Part shown: positions 1 through 6,932 of the stretch, piece after piece
Numbering within the stretch: the stretch's first letter is position 1
Layout: each line of letters begins with the position of its first letter
Assembly: GCA_043803085.1 (NCBI GenBank)
Contig: JAZDKM010000419.1
Location: forward strand, 1 to 15,572
Reading direction: 5' to 3'
Length of the DNA stretch: 15,572 nucleotides
From: JAAEQG01 sp043803085
Lineage (GTDB): Bacteria > Planctomycetota > Phycisphaerae > UBA1845
Position numbers and translations under genes: made by a program
The notes under the pieces: generated by a model
What the model was told of the DNA's origin: nothing
Database searches by the model: none
Seen by the model: the letters and a program-made list of their open reading frames with translations, nothing else

Positions 1-30
1 GCCCCGGCGACCGGCATCGGGGCGCCGTGA
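1..30 (+). CDS. Possible 3' end of an upstream gene
   Basis: Frame 1 reads nine codons (A-P-A-T-G-I-G-A-P) and stops at TGA 28-30. All nine codons end in G or C, as expected of coding sequence in this high-GC genome. The stop lies about 20 nt before the lpxC-fabZ frame, so it would be the previous gene of the same operon. In other bacteria lpxD often sits in that place, but nine residues are too few to name a family. It could also be non-coding. Confidence 0.3.
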   Translation, partial: APATGIGAP

Positions 31-54
31 AAAAATCGTCGTCTCGGTTATAAT
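27..54 (+). promoter_or_regulatory. Sigma70-like promoter overlapping the lpxC-fabZ start
   Basis: A perfect -10 hexamer TATAAT lies at 49-54, and GTGAAA (4 of 6 matches to TTGACA) lies at 27-32 with a 16-bp spacer. Transcription would begin near 61, after the first ATG at 53. If the promoter is real, translation of its transcript must start downstream, for example at the TTG at 107. A perfect TATAAT is rare by chance in such GC-rich DNA, but no experiment supports this site. Confidence 0.45.
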
Positions 55-1426
55 GGTCGCCCGTGCGATTCCAGATTCAGTTGGCCGGTCGGACGAGCAT
101 GAGACGTTGAAGCCCCAAAGGACCATTAACACGTCCGTGGAACTCGAAGGCCGAGGGCTGTTCACCGGCCGGCGGACGATCCTGCGCTGCCGCCCGGCGC
201 CGCCCGATAGCGGGATCACCTTCGTGCGCACGGACCAGCCGCAGCCGGTGCGCATTGCCGCGCTCATCGACAACGTGGCCAAGCGGGCCCGCCGCACCGC
301 CCTGCGCAACGGCACCGTGGCGATCGAAACGGTCGAGCATTGCCTGAGCGCCTGTGCCGGACTCGGCATCGACAACCTCGAGATCGAACTGCTCGGCGAC
401 GAGGTGCCCAGCTTGGACGGCAGCGGCTTGCCATTCGTGGAGAAGCTTCAAGCCGCCGGCATCGTCGAGCAGCCCGCCGAGCGCCGCACCTACCGCATCG
501 AGGAAATCGCCCGCGTGGTGGACGGGGACTCGGAACTGGTGGCCCTTCCCCCGCTCGATCCGCAGTCCGAGCGCCTGGAGATCGTGTACGACTTGGACTA
601 CGGGCCGGGCGGACCCATCGGCCGCCAGGTGTGCACCGTCACGGTGGAGCCGGAGGAATTCGTCCGGCAGATCGCGCCGGCCCGCACCTTCGTGCTCAAG
701 CGTGAAGCGGAATTGCTGCTGGCCAGCGGGCTGGGCCAACACCTGACCTATGAGGACATTCTGGTCTTCGGCGACGAGGGACCGATCCAGAACCGCCTGC
801 GCTTCGCCGACGAATGTTGTCGCCACAAGATTCTGGACCTCATCGGGGACCTCGCCCTCTTCGGGCGCCCGCTCGCCGGACGCATCCACGCCCGCAAGTC
901 GGGTCACGCCCTGAACCATGCCTTGGTGCGGGCCCTGCACGCGCGCCTGGCCGCGCGCGAGGCCGCCGCCCTGGTGCTCCGCCCCCCGGCCCTGGGCATC
1001 CACCGCATCCAGCGCATCCTCCCGCACCGCTACCCCTTCCTCATGATCGACCGCATCCTCGAGATCGAGGGCAGCCAGCGGGCTGTTGGCATCAAGAACG
1101 TGAGCATCAACGAAGAGTTTTTTCAGGGACACTACCCCGGCCAGCCGATCATGCCCGGTGTGTTGATCCTGGAAGCCATGGCCCAGATGGGGGGGGTCCT
1201 CCTCGCCCAGGAACTGGAACACAAAGGCAAGGTGGCAGTCCTGATGAGCATGGACAAGGTCAAGTTCCGCCGGGCGGTGATGCCGGGCGACCAGTTGCTC
1301 CTCACCGCCGAGGCGCTGCGCGTGAAGTCCCATAGCGGCCACGTCAAAACCACCGCCCACGTGGGCACGGAGTTGGTGGCCGAGGCCGTTATCAAGTTTA
1401 TGATGACCGACGCGGACCAGACTTGA
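53..1426 (+). CDS. lpxC/fabZ: LpxC-FabZ fusion: UDP-3-O-acyl-GlcNAc deacetylase / 3-hydroxyacyl-ACP dehydratase
   Basis: This is a bifunctional cytoplasmic enzyme. Residues 22-310 are LpxC, the zinc deacetylase that commits UDP-GlcNAc to lipid A. It shows QRTI near residue 22, the VEHCLSA zinc motif (H96), the substrate-tunnel ARTF motif (210-213), HKILDLIGD (H258, D262) and H285. Residues 314-457 are FabZ, the hydroxyacyl-ACP dehydratase. It shows HRYPFLMIDR (325-334), then GHYPGQPIMPGV with catalytic H360, and E374. Such fusions are known from Bacteroidetes and occur in other diderm phyla. The start is uncertain. ATG 53 has no Shine-Dalgarno sequence and overlaps a TATAAT. LpxC homology begins only at about residue 20, so TTG 107 is a plausible true start. 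The 457-residue length fits an intact fusion. lpxA follows on the same strand. Confidence 0.96.
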   Translation: MVARAIPDSVGRSDEHETLKPQRTINTSVELEGRGLFTGRRTILRCRPAPPDSGITFVRTDQPQPVRIAALIDNVAKRARRTALRNGTVAIETVEHCLSACAGLGIDNLEIELLGDEVPSLDGSGLPFVEKLQAAGIVEQPAERRTYRIEEIARVVDGDSELVALPPLDPQSERLEIVYDLDYGPGGPIGRQVCTVTVEPEEFVRQIAPARTFVLKREAELLLASGLGQHLTYEDILVFGDEGPIQNRLRFADECCRHKILDLIGDLALFGRPLAGRIHARKSGHALNHALVRALHARLAAREAAALVLRPPALGIHRIQRILPHRYPFLMIDRILEIEGSQRAVGIKNVSINEEFFQGHYPGQPIMPGVLILEAMAQMGGVLLAQELEHKGKVAVLMSMDKVKFRRAVMPGDQLLLTAEALRVKSHSGHVKTTAHVGTELVAEAVIKFMMTDADQT

Positions 1427-1437
1427 CTTTTTCGGGA

Positions 1438-1467
1438 GTGCCACGGGAAAGTGGAACAAGCTATAAT
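1438..1467 (+). promoter_or_regulatory. Candidate promoter directly before lpxA
   Basis: TATAAT at 1462-1467 lies 13 nt before the conserved LpxA start ATG at 1481. A weak -35 (GTGCCA, 4 of 6) is at 1438-1443 with an 18-bp spacer. A transcript starting near 1474 would have about 7 nt of leader, so lpxA would be almost leaderless. The better -35 sequence TTGACT (1423-1428) is too far away, with a 33-nt gap. Confidence 0.35.
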
Positions 1468-1480
1468 CGACGCTCCGGCA

Positions 1481-2311
1481 ATGATTCATCCGACGGCGGT
1501 GGTGGACCGGCGGGCCCGCATCGGACACGCGGTGAAGATCGGGGCCTATTCCTGCATCGGGCCGCACGTCCAGATCGGTGACGCCTGTCACCTTTACAAC
1601 CACGTGACCATCGACGGGTGGACCACGCTGGGGGCCGGCTGCAAGGTGTTTCCCGGCGCCGTCCTGGGCCTGCCGCCGCAGGACCTCAAATACCGCGGCG
1701 GGGAGGTGAGGCTGGAGATGGGGGAACGCAACACGTTCCGCGAGATGGTCACCGTGCATCCCGGTACGGAAAACGGCGGCGGGGTCACCCGCATCGGGAA
1801 CGACAACCACTTTCTCATCGGGACGCACGTGGCCCACGACTGTAAGGTGGGCAACCACTGCATCGTGGCCAATTACGTGCAGTTCGGCGGGCACGTGGTA
1901 GTGGAGGACTACGTCACCTTCGGCGGCCAGAGCGGCGTCCACCACTTCGTCACCATCGGACGGCATGCCATGGTGGGCGGGCTGACCCGCGTCGCCACCG
2001 ACGTACCCCCCTTTATGGTGTTCGTGGGCGCCCGCACCCACGCCCGGGTCCGCATGGTCAATGGCGTCGGCCTGCAACGCCGCGGCTTCACCCACGAAGA
2101 GATCGCGGCTCTGAAAGCGGCGTATATGACGCTGTTTTCCCGCAAGGCCCGTATTAGCGGCCGCAGCTTACTCGAGAACCTCGAGATGCTCCTGGCCCAA
2201 AGTGCACCGGACCCGAATGTCGAGTACTTGTGCCGGTTTCTGATCCGCTCGTTCGCCCACGGCCGTAACGGCCGCTACCTGGAGTCTCTGCGGAACAACC
2301 GACCGAGCTAG
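1481..2311 (+). CDS. lpxA: LpxA, acyl-ACP:UDP-N-acetylglucosamine O-acyltransferase
   Basis: It catalyses the first step of lipid A synthesis, transferring a 3-hydroxyacyl chain from ACP to UDP-GlcNAc in the cytoplasm. The 276 residues show the left-handed beta-helix hexapeptides (IG-x4-IG pattern from residue 14), PPQDLKYRG (65-73), REMVTVHPGT, the catalytic HVAHDCKVGN (H119, equal to E. coli H125), GVHHF (H154) and MVGG (164-167). The Gly equivalent to E. coli G173, which allows long acyl chains, is kept. The residue aligned with E. coli E200 in the nucleotide-contact segment appears to be Val196. ATG 1481 is chosen because homologues start at M-x-HPTA. A GTG at 1451 gives ten extra residues, with GGGAG 12 nt upstream. 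Neither start has an ideal ribosome site. The next gene begins 4 nt after the stop. Confidence 0.96.
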   Translation: MIHPTAVVDRRARIGHAVKIGAYSCIGPHVQIGDACHLYNHVTIDGWTTLGAGCKVFPGAVLGLPPQDLKYRGGEVRLEMGERNTFREMVTVHPGTENGGGVTRIGNDNHFLIGTHVAHDCKVGNHCIVANYVQFGGHVVVEDYVTFGGQSGVHHFVTIGRHAMVGGLTRVATDVPPFMVFVGARTHARVRMVNGVGLQRRGFTHEEIAALKAAYMTLFSRKARISGRSLLENLEMLLAQSAPDPNVEYLCRFLIRSFAHGRNGRYLESLRNNRPS

Positions 2312-2315
2312 GCGT

Positions 2316-3329
2316 ATGTCCGAAAAGTTGCGAGCGGCGGTAGTGGGTGTCGGGCACATGGGCCGGCATCATGCCCGCATCTACCACGAACTGCCTGAGA
2401 CCGAACTGGTGGCCGTCGTGGACAAGGACCGCGCCCGAGCGGCGCAGTATGCTGCCCAGTACGGGTGCCAGCCCTACACCGACGCAGGCGAAATCGTGGG
2501 CAAGGTCGACGTCGCCTCGGTCGCCGTGCCAACCGTGATGCACGCCATCGTAACCCAGCCGCTGGTGGAAGCCCGCATCCCGGTGCTGATCGAGAAGCCG
2601 CTGGCCCCGGACGTAGCCACGGCCCAGCGCATTCTCCAGTGGGCCAAGAAGTACGACACCGTCATCCAGGTGGGGCACTCCGAGCGCTTCAACCCCGTGG
2701 TGCAGGCTATGAAGCGCCTGGGGGTCACGCCCAAGTTCATCGAGACCCACCGCATCAGCCCCTTCACCTTCCGCAGCGCGGATGTCGGTGTGGTGTTTGA
2801 CATGATGATCCACGATATCGACATCGTGCTGCACATGGTCCGCGACCGCCGCTACACGGTCCACGCGGTGGGCGTCAACGTGCTGGGGCCTTGCGAGGAC
2901 CTCGCCAACGCCCGCGTGCAGTTCGCCAACGGGGCCGTGGTGAACATGACCGCCTCGCGCCTGGCCCTCAAGACCGAGCGCAAGATCCGCGTCTTCTGCC
3001 CCGATGCCTATCTGTCCATGGACTTCCAGAAACGCACCGGGATCGCGATCAAGAAGGATGCCAACCTGGACCTGCTCAAGATGGCCCGCGAGCGCAACTA
3101 CGAAGACCTCTCCCAGATGAAAGGCGTGGATTTCGGTAGCTTGGTCAACGTGGAGCCGCTGGTCATCGCCGACGCCGAGCCGCTCCGCGTGGAGATCGAG
3201 TCCTTCCTCCAGGCCGCCCGTCGGCAGGACAGCTCGGGCGTGTCGGTGGAAGACGGGGCCGCCGCCGTCACCCTCGCCCAGGCCATCGTGGACAGTATCA
3301 ACGCCTGTGGCTGGCGCGACGGAGTATGA
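2316..3329 (+). CDS. Gfo/Idh/MocA-family NAD(P) oxidoreductase, possibly GnnA-like
   Basis: This is a 337-residue NAD(P)-dependent sugar dehydrogenase of the Gfo/Idh/MocA family. The N-terminal Rossmann fold has GVGHMG (11-16). EKP is at 93-95, with the catalytic-type lysine K94. A conserved GHSERFNP lies at 120-127, and the DMMIHDIDI segment (162-170) carries the active-site His166. The gene starts 4 nt after lpxA and is surely cotranscribed. In Acidithiobacillus and Leptospira, the related GnnA oxidises UDP-GlcNAc at C3 so that GnnB can aminate it, giving amide-linked lipid A. Context suggests that role here, but no GnnB-like aminotransferase is visible in the window. Family assignment is firm, substrate is inference. 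Related sugar-nucleotide dehydrogenases are the alternative. Confidence 0.9.
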   Translation: MSEKLRAAVVGVGHMGRHHARIYHELPETELVAVVDKDRARAAQYAAQYGCQPYTDAGEIVGKVDVASVAVPTVMHAIVTQPLVEARIPVLIEKPLAPDVATAQRILQWAKKYDTVIQVGHSERFNPVVQAMKRLGVTPKFIETHRISPFTFRSADVGVVFDMMIHDIDIVLHMVRDRRYTVHAVGVNVLGPCEDLANARVQFANGAVVNMTASRLALKTERKIRVFCPDAYLSMDFQKRTGIAIKKDANLDLLKMARERNYEDLSQMKGVDFGSLVNVEPLVIADAEPLRVEIESFLQAARRQDSSGVSVEDGAAAVTLAQAIVDSINACGWRDGV

Positions 3330-3342
3330 GGCTTGAAGTATA

Positions 3343-3378
3343 CGGCGGCAGCCGCGGACGCGCCGCGGCTGCCCGCCG
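3343..3378. terminator. Strong hairpin between convergent genes, likely bidirectional terminator
   Basis: An 11-bp perfect stem (GGCAGCCGCGG at 3347-3357 with its complement at 3363-3373) encloses a 5-nt loop. It extends by four more pairs (3343-3346 with 3375-3378) past one bulged C at 3374. It fills the short gap between the oxidoreductase stop and the convergent coiled-coil gene's stop. No clean T-run follows on either strand, so it is not a textbook intrinsic terminator. It may stop transcription with Rho or protect 3' ends. Confidence 0.6.
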
Positions 3379-3381
3379 GCC

Positions 3382-3654
3382 CTACCCTTCCTTTGATTCG
3401 TTGTCCTCCAGCATCCTGCGGAGGCACCCGTTCTCGCGGCGGGTGGCCTCCAGGTCGAACAGGAGGTACTTGATCGACAACCGCAGGAAGTCGATACTCT
3501 CCTGCAAACTGCTCACCGTCTCCTTGAGTTGCTTGTGCCGCTCCTTCGTCTCCTGGGCGAGCAGTTCGAGCTTGCGGCGCTCGTCCTCCGGCAAGGTCCC
3601 GATTTCGGCGACCAACTCGGCCAGCTTGTGGTGGAACATCTGTTCGTTCATCAT
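3382..3654 (-). CDS. Small coiled-coil protein of unknown function (90 aa)
   Basis: I do not recognise the family. The product is about 90 residues, highly charged and almost wholly helical. An N-terminal segment (MMNEQMFHHKLAELVAEI) leads into long amphipathic helices rich in Glu, Lys and Leu (about 22-85), consistent with a coiled coil. There is no signal peptide or TM segment, so it is probably cytoplasmic. The start at 3654 is set by GGAGG five nucleotides upstream. The frame stays open to an ATG at 3795, but the extra residues are Gly/Arg-rich and unlike the rest. A strong promoter at 3825-3853 would give a leader of about 160 nt. It converges with the lipid A genes across a hairpin. A structural or regulatory role is possible but not shown. 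Confidence 0.75.
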   Translation of the reverse strand: MMNEQMFHHKLAELVAEIGTLPEDERRKLELLAQETKERHKQLKETVSSLQESIDFLRLSIKYLLFDLEATRRENGCLRRMLEDNESKEG

Positions 3655-3818
3655 GACTTCCTCCCCGCTTCCTAAGAGCCTTCGCCTCCGTGCGGGAACC
3701 CATCTCCCTCCGTAGCCGACGAGGGCCGCACTCCGAGAGTGCCCAGCGCCCGTGCCACATTCAGCAATGGCCGTGCCACCGCCGACCGGCGCCATCGCGT
3801 GGCCCTCTTGTGGCGTAA
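3655..3818 (-). promoter_or_regulatory. 5' leader of the coiled-coil gene with start-deciding ribosome site
   Basis: This is the predicted untranslated leader from the transcription start near 3818 to ATG 3654. It ends in GGGGAGGAAGTC, with the GGAGG core at 3660-3664, a near-ideal Shine-Dalgarno that decides the start over the upstream in-frame ATG at 3795. A small perfect hairpin (GCACTC, 3-nt loop, GAGTGC) lies at 3728-3742. No known riboswitch consensus was recognised. The rest of the 3655-4032 gap, apart from the promoter, shows nothing I can name. Confidence 0.45.
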
Positions 3819-3824
3819 CCCTGT

Positions 3825-3853
3825 ATTATAGCAGTGATTATGGTCAAAGTTAA
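3825..3853 (-). promoter_or_regulatory. Extended -10 sigma70-type promoter for the coiled-coil gene
   Basis: Read on the minus strand: TTAACT (-35, 4 of 6 matches) at 3853-3848, a 17-bp spacer, then TATAAT (perfect -10) at 3830-3825. The -10 is preceded by TGC, giving an extended TGnTATAAT. This is the best promoter-like sequence in the window. Transcription would start near 3818 and read only the small coiled-coil gene. Confidence 0.65.
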
Positions 3854-4016
3854 GGCTTGCGCGGCCCACGACTCGTTCTCGCTCTGTGCCTGGATGATGC
3901 CGTCACGCAACCTCGACACTTCGCCGACAACCCATTACAATGGCCAAGTTGTTTCCAAGAATGAAGTTATGTCTACGTGGTGTGGCCGCAGCGCCTCCAG
4001 CGGACGGGTTTAGCGT

Positions 4017-4033
4017 ACCGCGCGCCACGCGGT
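4017..4033 (-). terminator. Short hairpin at the end of the menaquinone/ssnA operon
   Basis: A perfect 6-bp inverted repeat, ACCGCG (4017-4022) with CGCGGT (4028-4033), has a 5-nt loop and touches the TAA stop of the amidohydrolase gene. No T-run follows on the minus strand. It may be a weak terminator or chance in GC-rich DNA. Confidence 0.3.
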
Positions 4034-5364
4034 TAGAACCGGGCCCATAACCTGTCCGCCAGCTCCCGCGACTTGCGGCCGACGGCTTCCTCGTCGGCCC
4101 CGAGCACTACGCCATCCCGCAGACGCACCCGTCCGTTGGTCATGGCCAGGCAGACCGGCGCCGTCGGTAGTCCGAACATCATGTGCCCCCATAGGTTATC
4201 GGTGTGCAGGGGGGTGGGCGGCACGTAATCCACCACAATCACGTCAGCTAAATATCCCGGCTCGAGGACGCCGAGCGGATTGGCGAAAAACTTCGAGGCG
4301 ATGCGGCGGTTGTTATCAAACAGCATCTGACAGGCCTCGACGAATCCCGCCCTCGGGTCCGCCGTGACGTGCTTCTGCAACAGGTGGGCCACGCGGAGTT
4401 CGTCGAACATGTTGGCCGTCATCGCATCCGTGCCCAGGCCGACCTGAATGCCCATCGACAGCATCTGCAACACGGCGGCGGCCCCGACTGCGTTGTTCAT
4501 GTTCGACTGTGGATTGTGCACCACGTTGGTGCCGGTATCGAGCAAGGTTTCGTACTCGCCGTCGTCCAGGTGGATGCCATGGGCACAGATCGTCCGGTCG
4601 CCCAGTATGTCCGCGTCCGCCAGGCGCTGCACCACCCGCTTGCCGTACTTGGCCAGCGCGTCCTGCTGGTCGAACTTGGACTCGGCCACGTGGATGTGAA
4701 AACCCGCGTGCAGCGCTCGGCCCCGCTCCGCCGCCCGCAGCAGGGTCTCTTCGCTCAGGGTCATCGACGCGTGCAGACCGAAGGATGCTGACAGCATCGT
4801 GTCACCGTCGCCGCGGTGGGCCTGAAGGAACGCCGCGTTCTCTTCCAACCCCTCCTGCATGATCTCCGGCCCGTCGCGGTCGGAGACCTCGTAGCACAGG
4901 CAAACGCGTACGCCGACCTCCCGGGCGGTTTGGGCAATGGTCTCCAGACTGCCCCGCACGGCGTAGGGCGAGGCGTGGTGGTCGAGCACCGTGGTCGTGC
5001 CCGCGCGCAGGCCCCGGCACATCGGCACCAGCGCGCTGACCCGCACGTCCTCGAGCGTCAGGGCCTTGTCCAGCCGCCACCACAAGCGCTCGAGAATTTC
5101 CTTGAAATTCGTCGGCGGGTCCCCTTTCAGCGCAATCCCGCAAGCGAAGGTGCTGTAGAAGTGATTGTGCGCATTGATCAGCCCGGGCATGATCACCCCA
5201 CCGCCCGCGTCGATCTGCGCGCAGCCCTCGCTCGGCACTGCGCCGCGCGGGCCGACCCGCTCGATCAGGTTACCGCGGACCAGGACCGCTCCATCCTCGA
5301 TGACTCGCGGCTGCTCCCCCAGCGTCACCACGGTGCCGTGGGTGATAAGGGTCTTCTCGCTCAT
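4033..5364 (-). CDS. ssnA: SsnA-like metal-dependent amidohydrolase / deaminase
   Basis: This is a 443-residue cytoplasmic amidohydrolase-superfamily enzyme of the ATZ/TRZ-deaminase type, which hydrolyses aminated or halogenated heterocycles. Metal and active-site positions are HNH (66-68), H223-x-H225, H262 and D313. It closely follows remembered E. coli SsnA: LWWRLDKAL (94-102), DHHASP (128-133), a YGK segment near 240 and VHNPQSNMNNAVG (282-294). SsnA's own substrate is not settled. Here the gene is last in a run with UbiA, UbiX and UbiE genes, 15 nt after ubiA. An alternative is therefore aminodeoxyfutalosine deaminase, an amidohydrolase of the futalosine menaquinone route. A GAGGAGG ribosome site (5375-5381) overlaps the ubiA stop, 10 nt before the ATG. 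The family is sure, the substrate is not. Confidence 0.88.
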   Translation of the reverse strand: MSEKTLITHGTVVTLGEQPRVIEDGAVLVRGNLIERVGPRGAVPSEGCAQIDAGGGVIMPGLINAHNHFYSTFACGIALKGDPPTNFKEILERLWWRLDKALTLEDVRVSALVPMCRGLRAGTTTVLDHHASPYAVRGSLETIAQTAREVGVRVCLCYEVSDRDGPEIMQEGLEENAAFLQAHRGDGDTMLSASFGLHASMTLSEETLLRAAERGRALHAGFHIHVAESKFDQQDALAKYGKRVVQRLADADILGDRTICAHGIHLDDGEYETLLDTGTNVVHNPQSNMNNAVGAAAVLQMLSMGIQVGLGTDAMTANMFDELRVAHLLQKHVTADPRAGFVEACQMLFDNNRRIASKFFANPLGVLEPGYLADVIVVDYVPPTPLHTDNLWGHMMFGLPTAPVCLAMTNGRVRLRDGVVLGADEEAVGRKSRELADRLWARF

Positions 5365-5379
5365 CGGTCTCGCGCCTCC

Positions 5380-6294
5380 TCATAACGCAGCCGGTAATCT
5401 CAGCAATATATCCGCGATCGCCAGACCCCCCAACAACAAACTGACCACCCCGTTGAGGGTGAAGAACGCGAGGTTCACCCGGCTCAGGTCGTGCGTCCGG
5501 ACCAGGCGGTTCTCGACGACCAGCAGGACGGCCACCCCCGCCACGCCCGCCAGGTAAAGCCAGCCCAAGTCCGCCAACGCGGCGACCGCGCCCAGCAAAA
5601 GCACGGTGAGCGCGTGACAACCGCGCGCCATCCACAGCGCCGGTCCGGCCCCCAACCGCGCCGGGAGACTGTGCAGCCGTTCCGCGCGGTCGACCTCGAG
5701 GTCCTGGCAGGCGTAGATGATGTCGAATCCCGCGATCCAGAGGGTGACGGCGGCCATGAGCACGATGGCCGTCCCGCCGAGGCTCGGCGGATCAATCGCG
5801 ATCCAGGCCGCCACGGGTGAAAAAGCGATGGCACTGCCCAGGTAAAAGTGCGAGAAACGGGTAAAACGCTTCGTGTATGAATACCCACACAGATAGAGCA
5901 ACACCGGACCACAGAGCCGGACGGGCCAAGGGTTCCCAAAGCACCGGTCGAACAACAGGCAACCCAGGACGAAGGCTGCGGCGCAGATGAGCAGGAAGGT
6001 CCATGCGGCGGCGATGCTCAGCCGCCCCACGACCAGAGGACGGTCCCGGGTGCGGGGATTGCGGGCATCGATCCCGGCATCGGCGATGCGGTTGAAGGTC
6101 ATAGCTACGCTGCGCGCCGCGATCATGCACAACAGGATCAAACCCAGTTGCCCCGCGTGCGGCCGGTGCGAATCCGGAAGGTTCCGTCCGGCCAGGAACG
6201 TTGCCATCAAAGCGAAAGGCAGGGCGAAGACCGAGTGCGAGAGCTTGATCATCTCCGCCCAGGTGCGGACGCTGGCTGTCGAAGCCGTTACCAC
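5380..6294 (-). CDS. ubiA: UbiA-family prenyltransferase, MqnP-like
   Basis: This is a polytopic membrane enzyme of 304 residues that attaches a polyprenyl chain to an aromatic acid. It has both Mg-pyrophosphate motifs: N68-x3-D72-x3-D76 with NPRTRDRPL (79-87), and YACQDLEVDR (194-203) with D198 and D202, followed by HSLPARLG. MIKLSHSVFALPFAL (15-29) and SHFYLGSAIAFSP are typical of the UbiA subgroup used on 1,4-dihydroxy-6-naphthoate in the futalosine pathway (MqnP), though 4-hydroxybenzoate enzymes are close relatives. The start is a GTG overlapping the last 7 nt of ubiX, which implies translational coupling. The MqnP role is inferred from sequence style and from the UbiX and UbiE genes in the same operon. 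Confidence 0.92.
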   Translation of the reverse strand: MVTASTASVRTWAEMIKLSHSVFALPFALMATFLAGRNLPDSHRPHAGQLGLILLCMIAARSVAMTFNRIADAGIDARNPRTRDRPLVVGRLSIAAAWTFLLICAAAFVLGCLLFDRCFGNPWPVRLCGPVLLYLCGYSYTKRFTRFSHFYLGSAIAFSPVAAWIAIDPPSLGGTAIVLMAAVTLWIAGFDIIYACQDLEVDRAERLHSLPARLGAGPALWMARGCHALTVLLLGAVAALADLGWLYLAGVAGVAVLLVVENRLVRTHDLSRVNLAFFTLNGVVSLLLGGLAIADILLRLPAAL

Positions 6295-6923
6295 TGCGTC
6301 GATCCGTCAGCGTGGGCAGCGCGGTCGGGCGCGGTGCCGGTCCAGTGCGTGTTGAAGTGATGGGGCACGTCGAACAAGTCCAGCAGCTTGCCCACCAGGA
6401 AATCGACCAAGTCGCCCACGGTCTGCGGCCGCATGTAGAACCCCGGCGCCGCCGGACAGATGATCGCCCCGGCTTCGCTGAGCCGCAGCGCGTTACGCAG
6501 GTCGATTTGCGTGAAGGGCATCTCCCGGGGCACCAACACCAGGCGGCGGGCCTCCTTCAACGTCACCGCCGCGGCGCGGAAGATGAGGTTATCGCCCAGG
6601 CCCGCCGCGATAGCGGCCAGCGAGTGCGTACTGCACGGGCAGACGATCATCCCGGCGGTTGGGAACGACCCGCTGGCGATCGTCGCGCCGATGTCGTGAT
6701 AGGGATAAGAGGTGATGCGCTTGCCGGCTCGGCCCAGCAGCGCCTCCACCGAGAACCGGGTGATAGCAAGCTCATCCGCGAGCACCCGCCGGCCCTTGGG
6801 CGAGACCACCAAGTGCACGTCTGTCCCGGCGGTGTCCAGGGCGTCCAGCAGCCGGCGGGCATACAGAGCGCCACTGGCGCCGGTCACCCCCACCACAATG
6901 GGTTTGCGTGTTGCCTGGGGCAT
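6288..6923 (-). CDS. ubiX: UbiX-family flavin prenyltransferase
   Basis: It makes prenylated FMN, the cofactor of UbiD-type decarboxylases, from FMN and dimethylallyl phosphate. In 211 residues it shows GVTGASGAL (12-20) for FMN binding, a GSF (85-87), CPCSTH (95-100), SLAAIAAGLGDNLI, LKEAR (122-126), LVPREMPF (130-137) and PGFYMRP (160-166). Two family positions differ: the usual AADV before LKE is AAAV (Ala119), and the Arg in the C-terminal VGRLLD helix is Lys179. The Lys of LKE, the PRE glutamate and the Tyr of PGFY are kept, so it is probably active. No UbiD gene is visible in the window. It lies 9 nt after the membrane TPR gene and overlaps ubiA by 7 nt. Confidence 0.94.
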   Translation of the reverse strand: MPQATRKPIVVGVTGASGALYARRLLDALDTAGTDVHLVVSPKGRRVLADELAITRFSVEALLGRAGKRITSYPYHDIGATIASGSFPTAGMIVCPCSTHSLAAIAAGLGDNLIFRAAAVTLKEARRLVLVPREMPFTQIDLRNALRLSEAGAIICPAAPGFYMRPQTVGDLVDFLVGKLLDLFDVPHHFNTHWTGTAPDRAAHADGSTQW

Positions 6924-6932
6924 AAGGTTCGC

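Noticed and set aside
77..2095. A 672-codon open frame on the minus strand across lpxC-fabZ and lpxA
   Set aside because: It is antisense to two firmly identified genes, rich in His, Gly, Ala and Val, and has no domain signature. Long antisense frames are usual in GC-rich coding DNA.
3655..3795. N-terminal extension of the coiled-coil protein to ATG 3795
   Set aside because: The extra 47 residues are Gly- and Arg-rich and unlike the helical part, while a strong GGAGG site fits the start at 3654.
3870..4016. Search for an RNA gene in the gap between the small gene's promoter and the amidohydrolase
   Set aside because: No tRNA-like cloverleaf, riboswitch consensus or strong extended hairpin could be seen.
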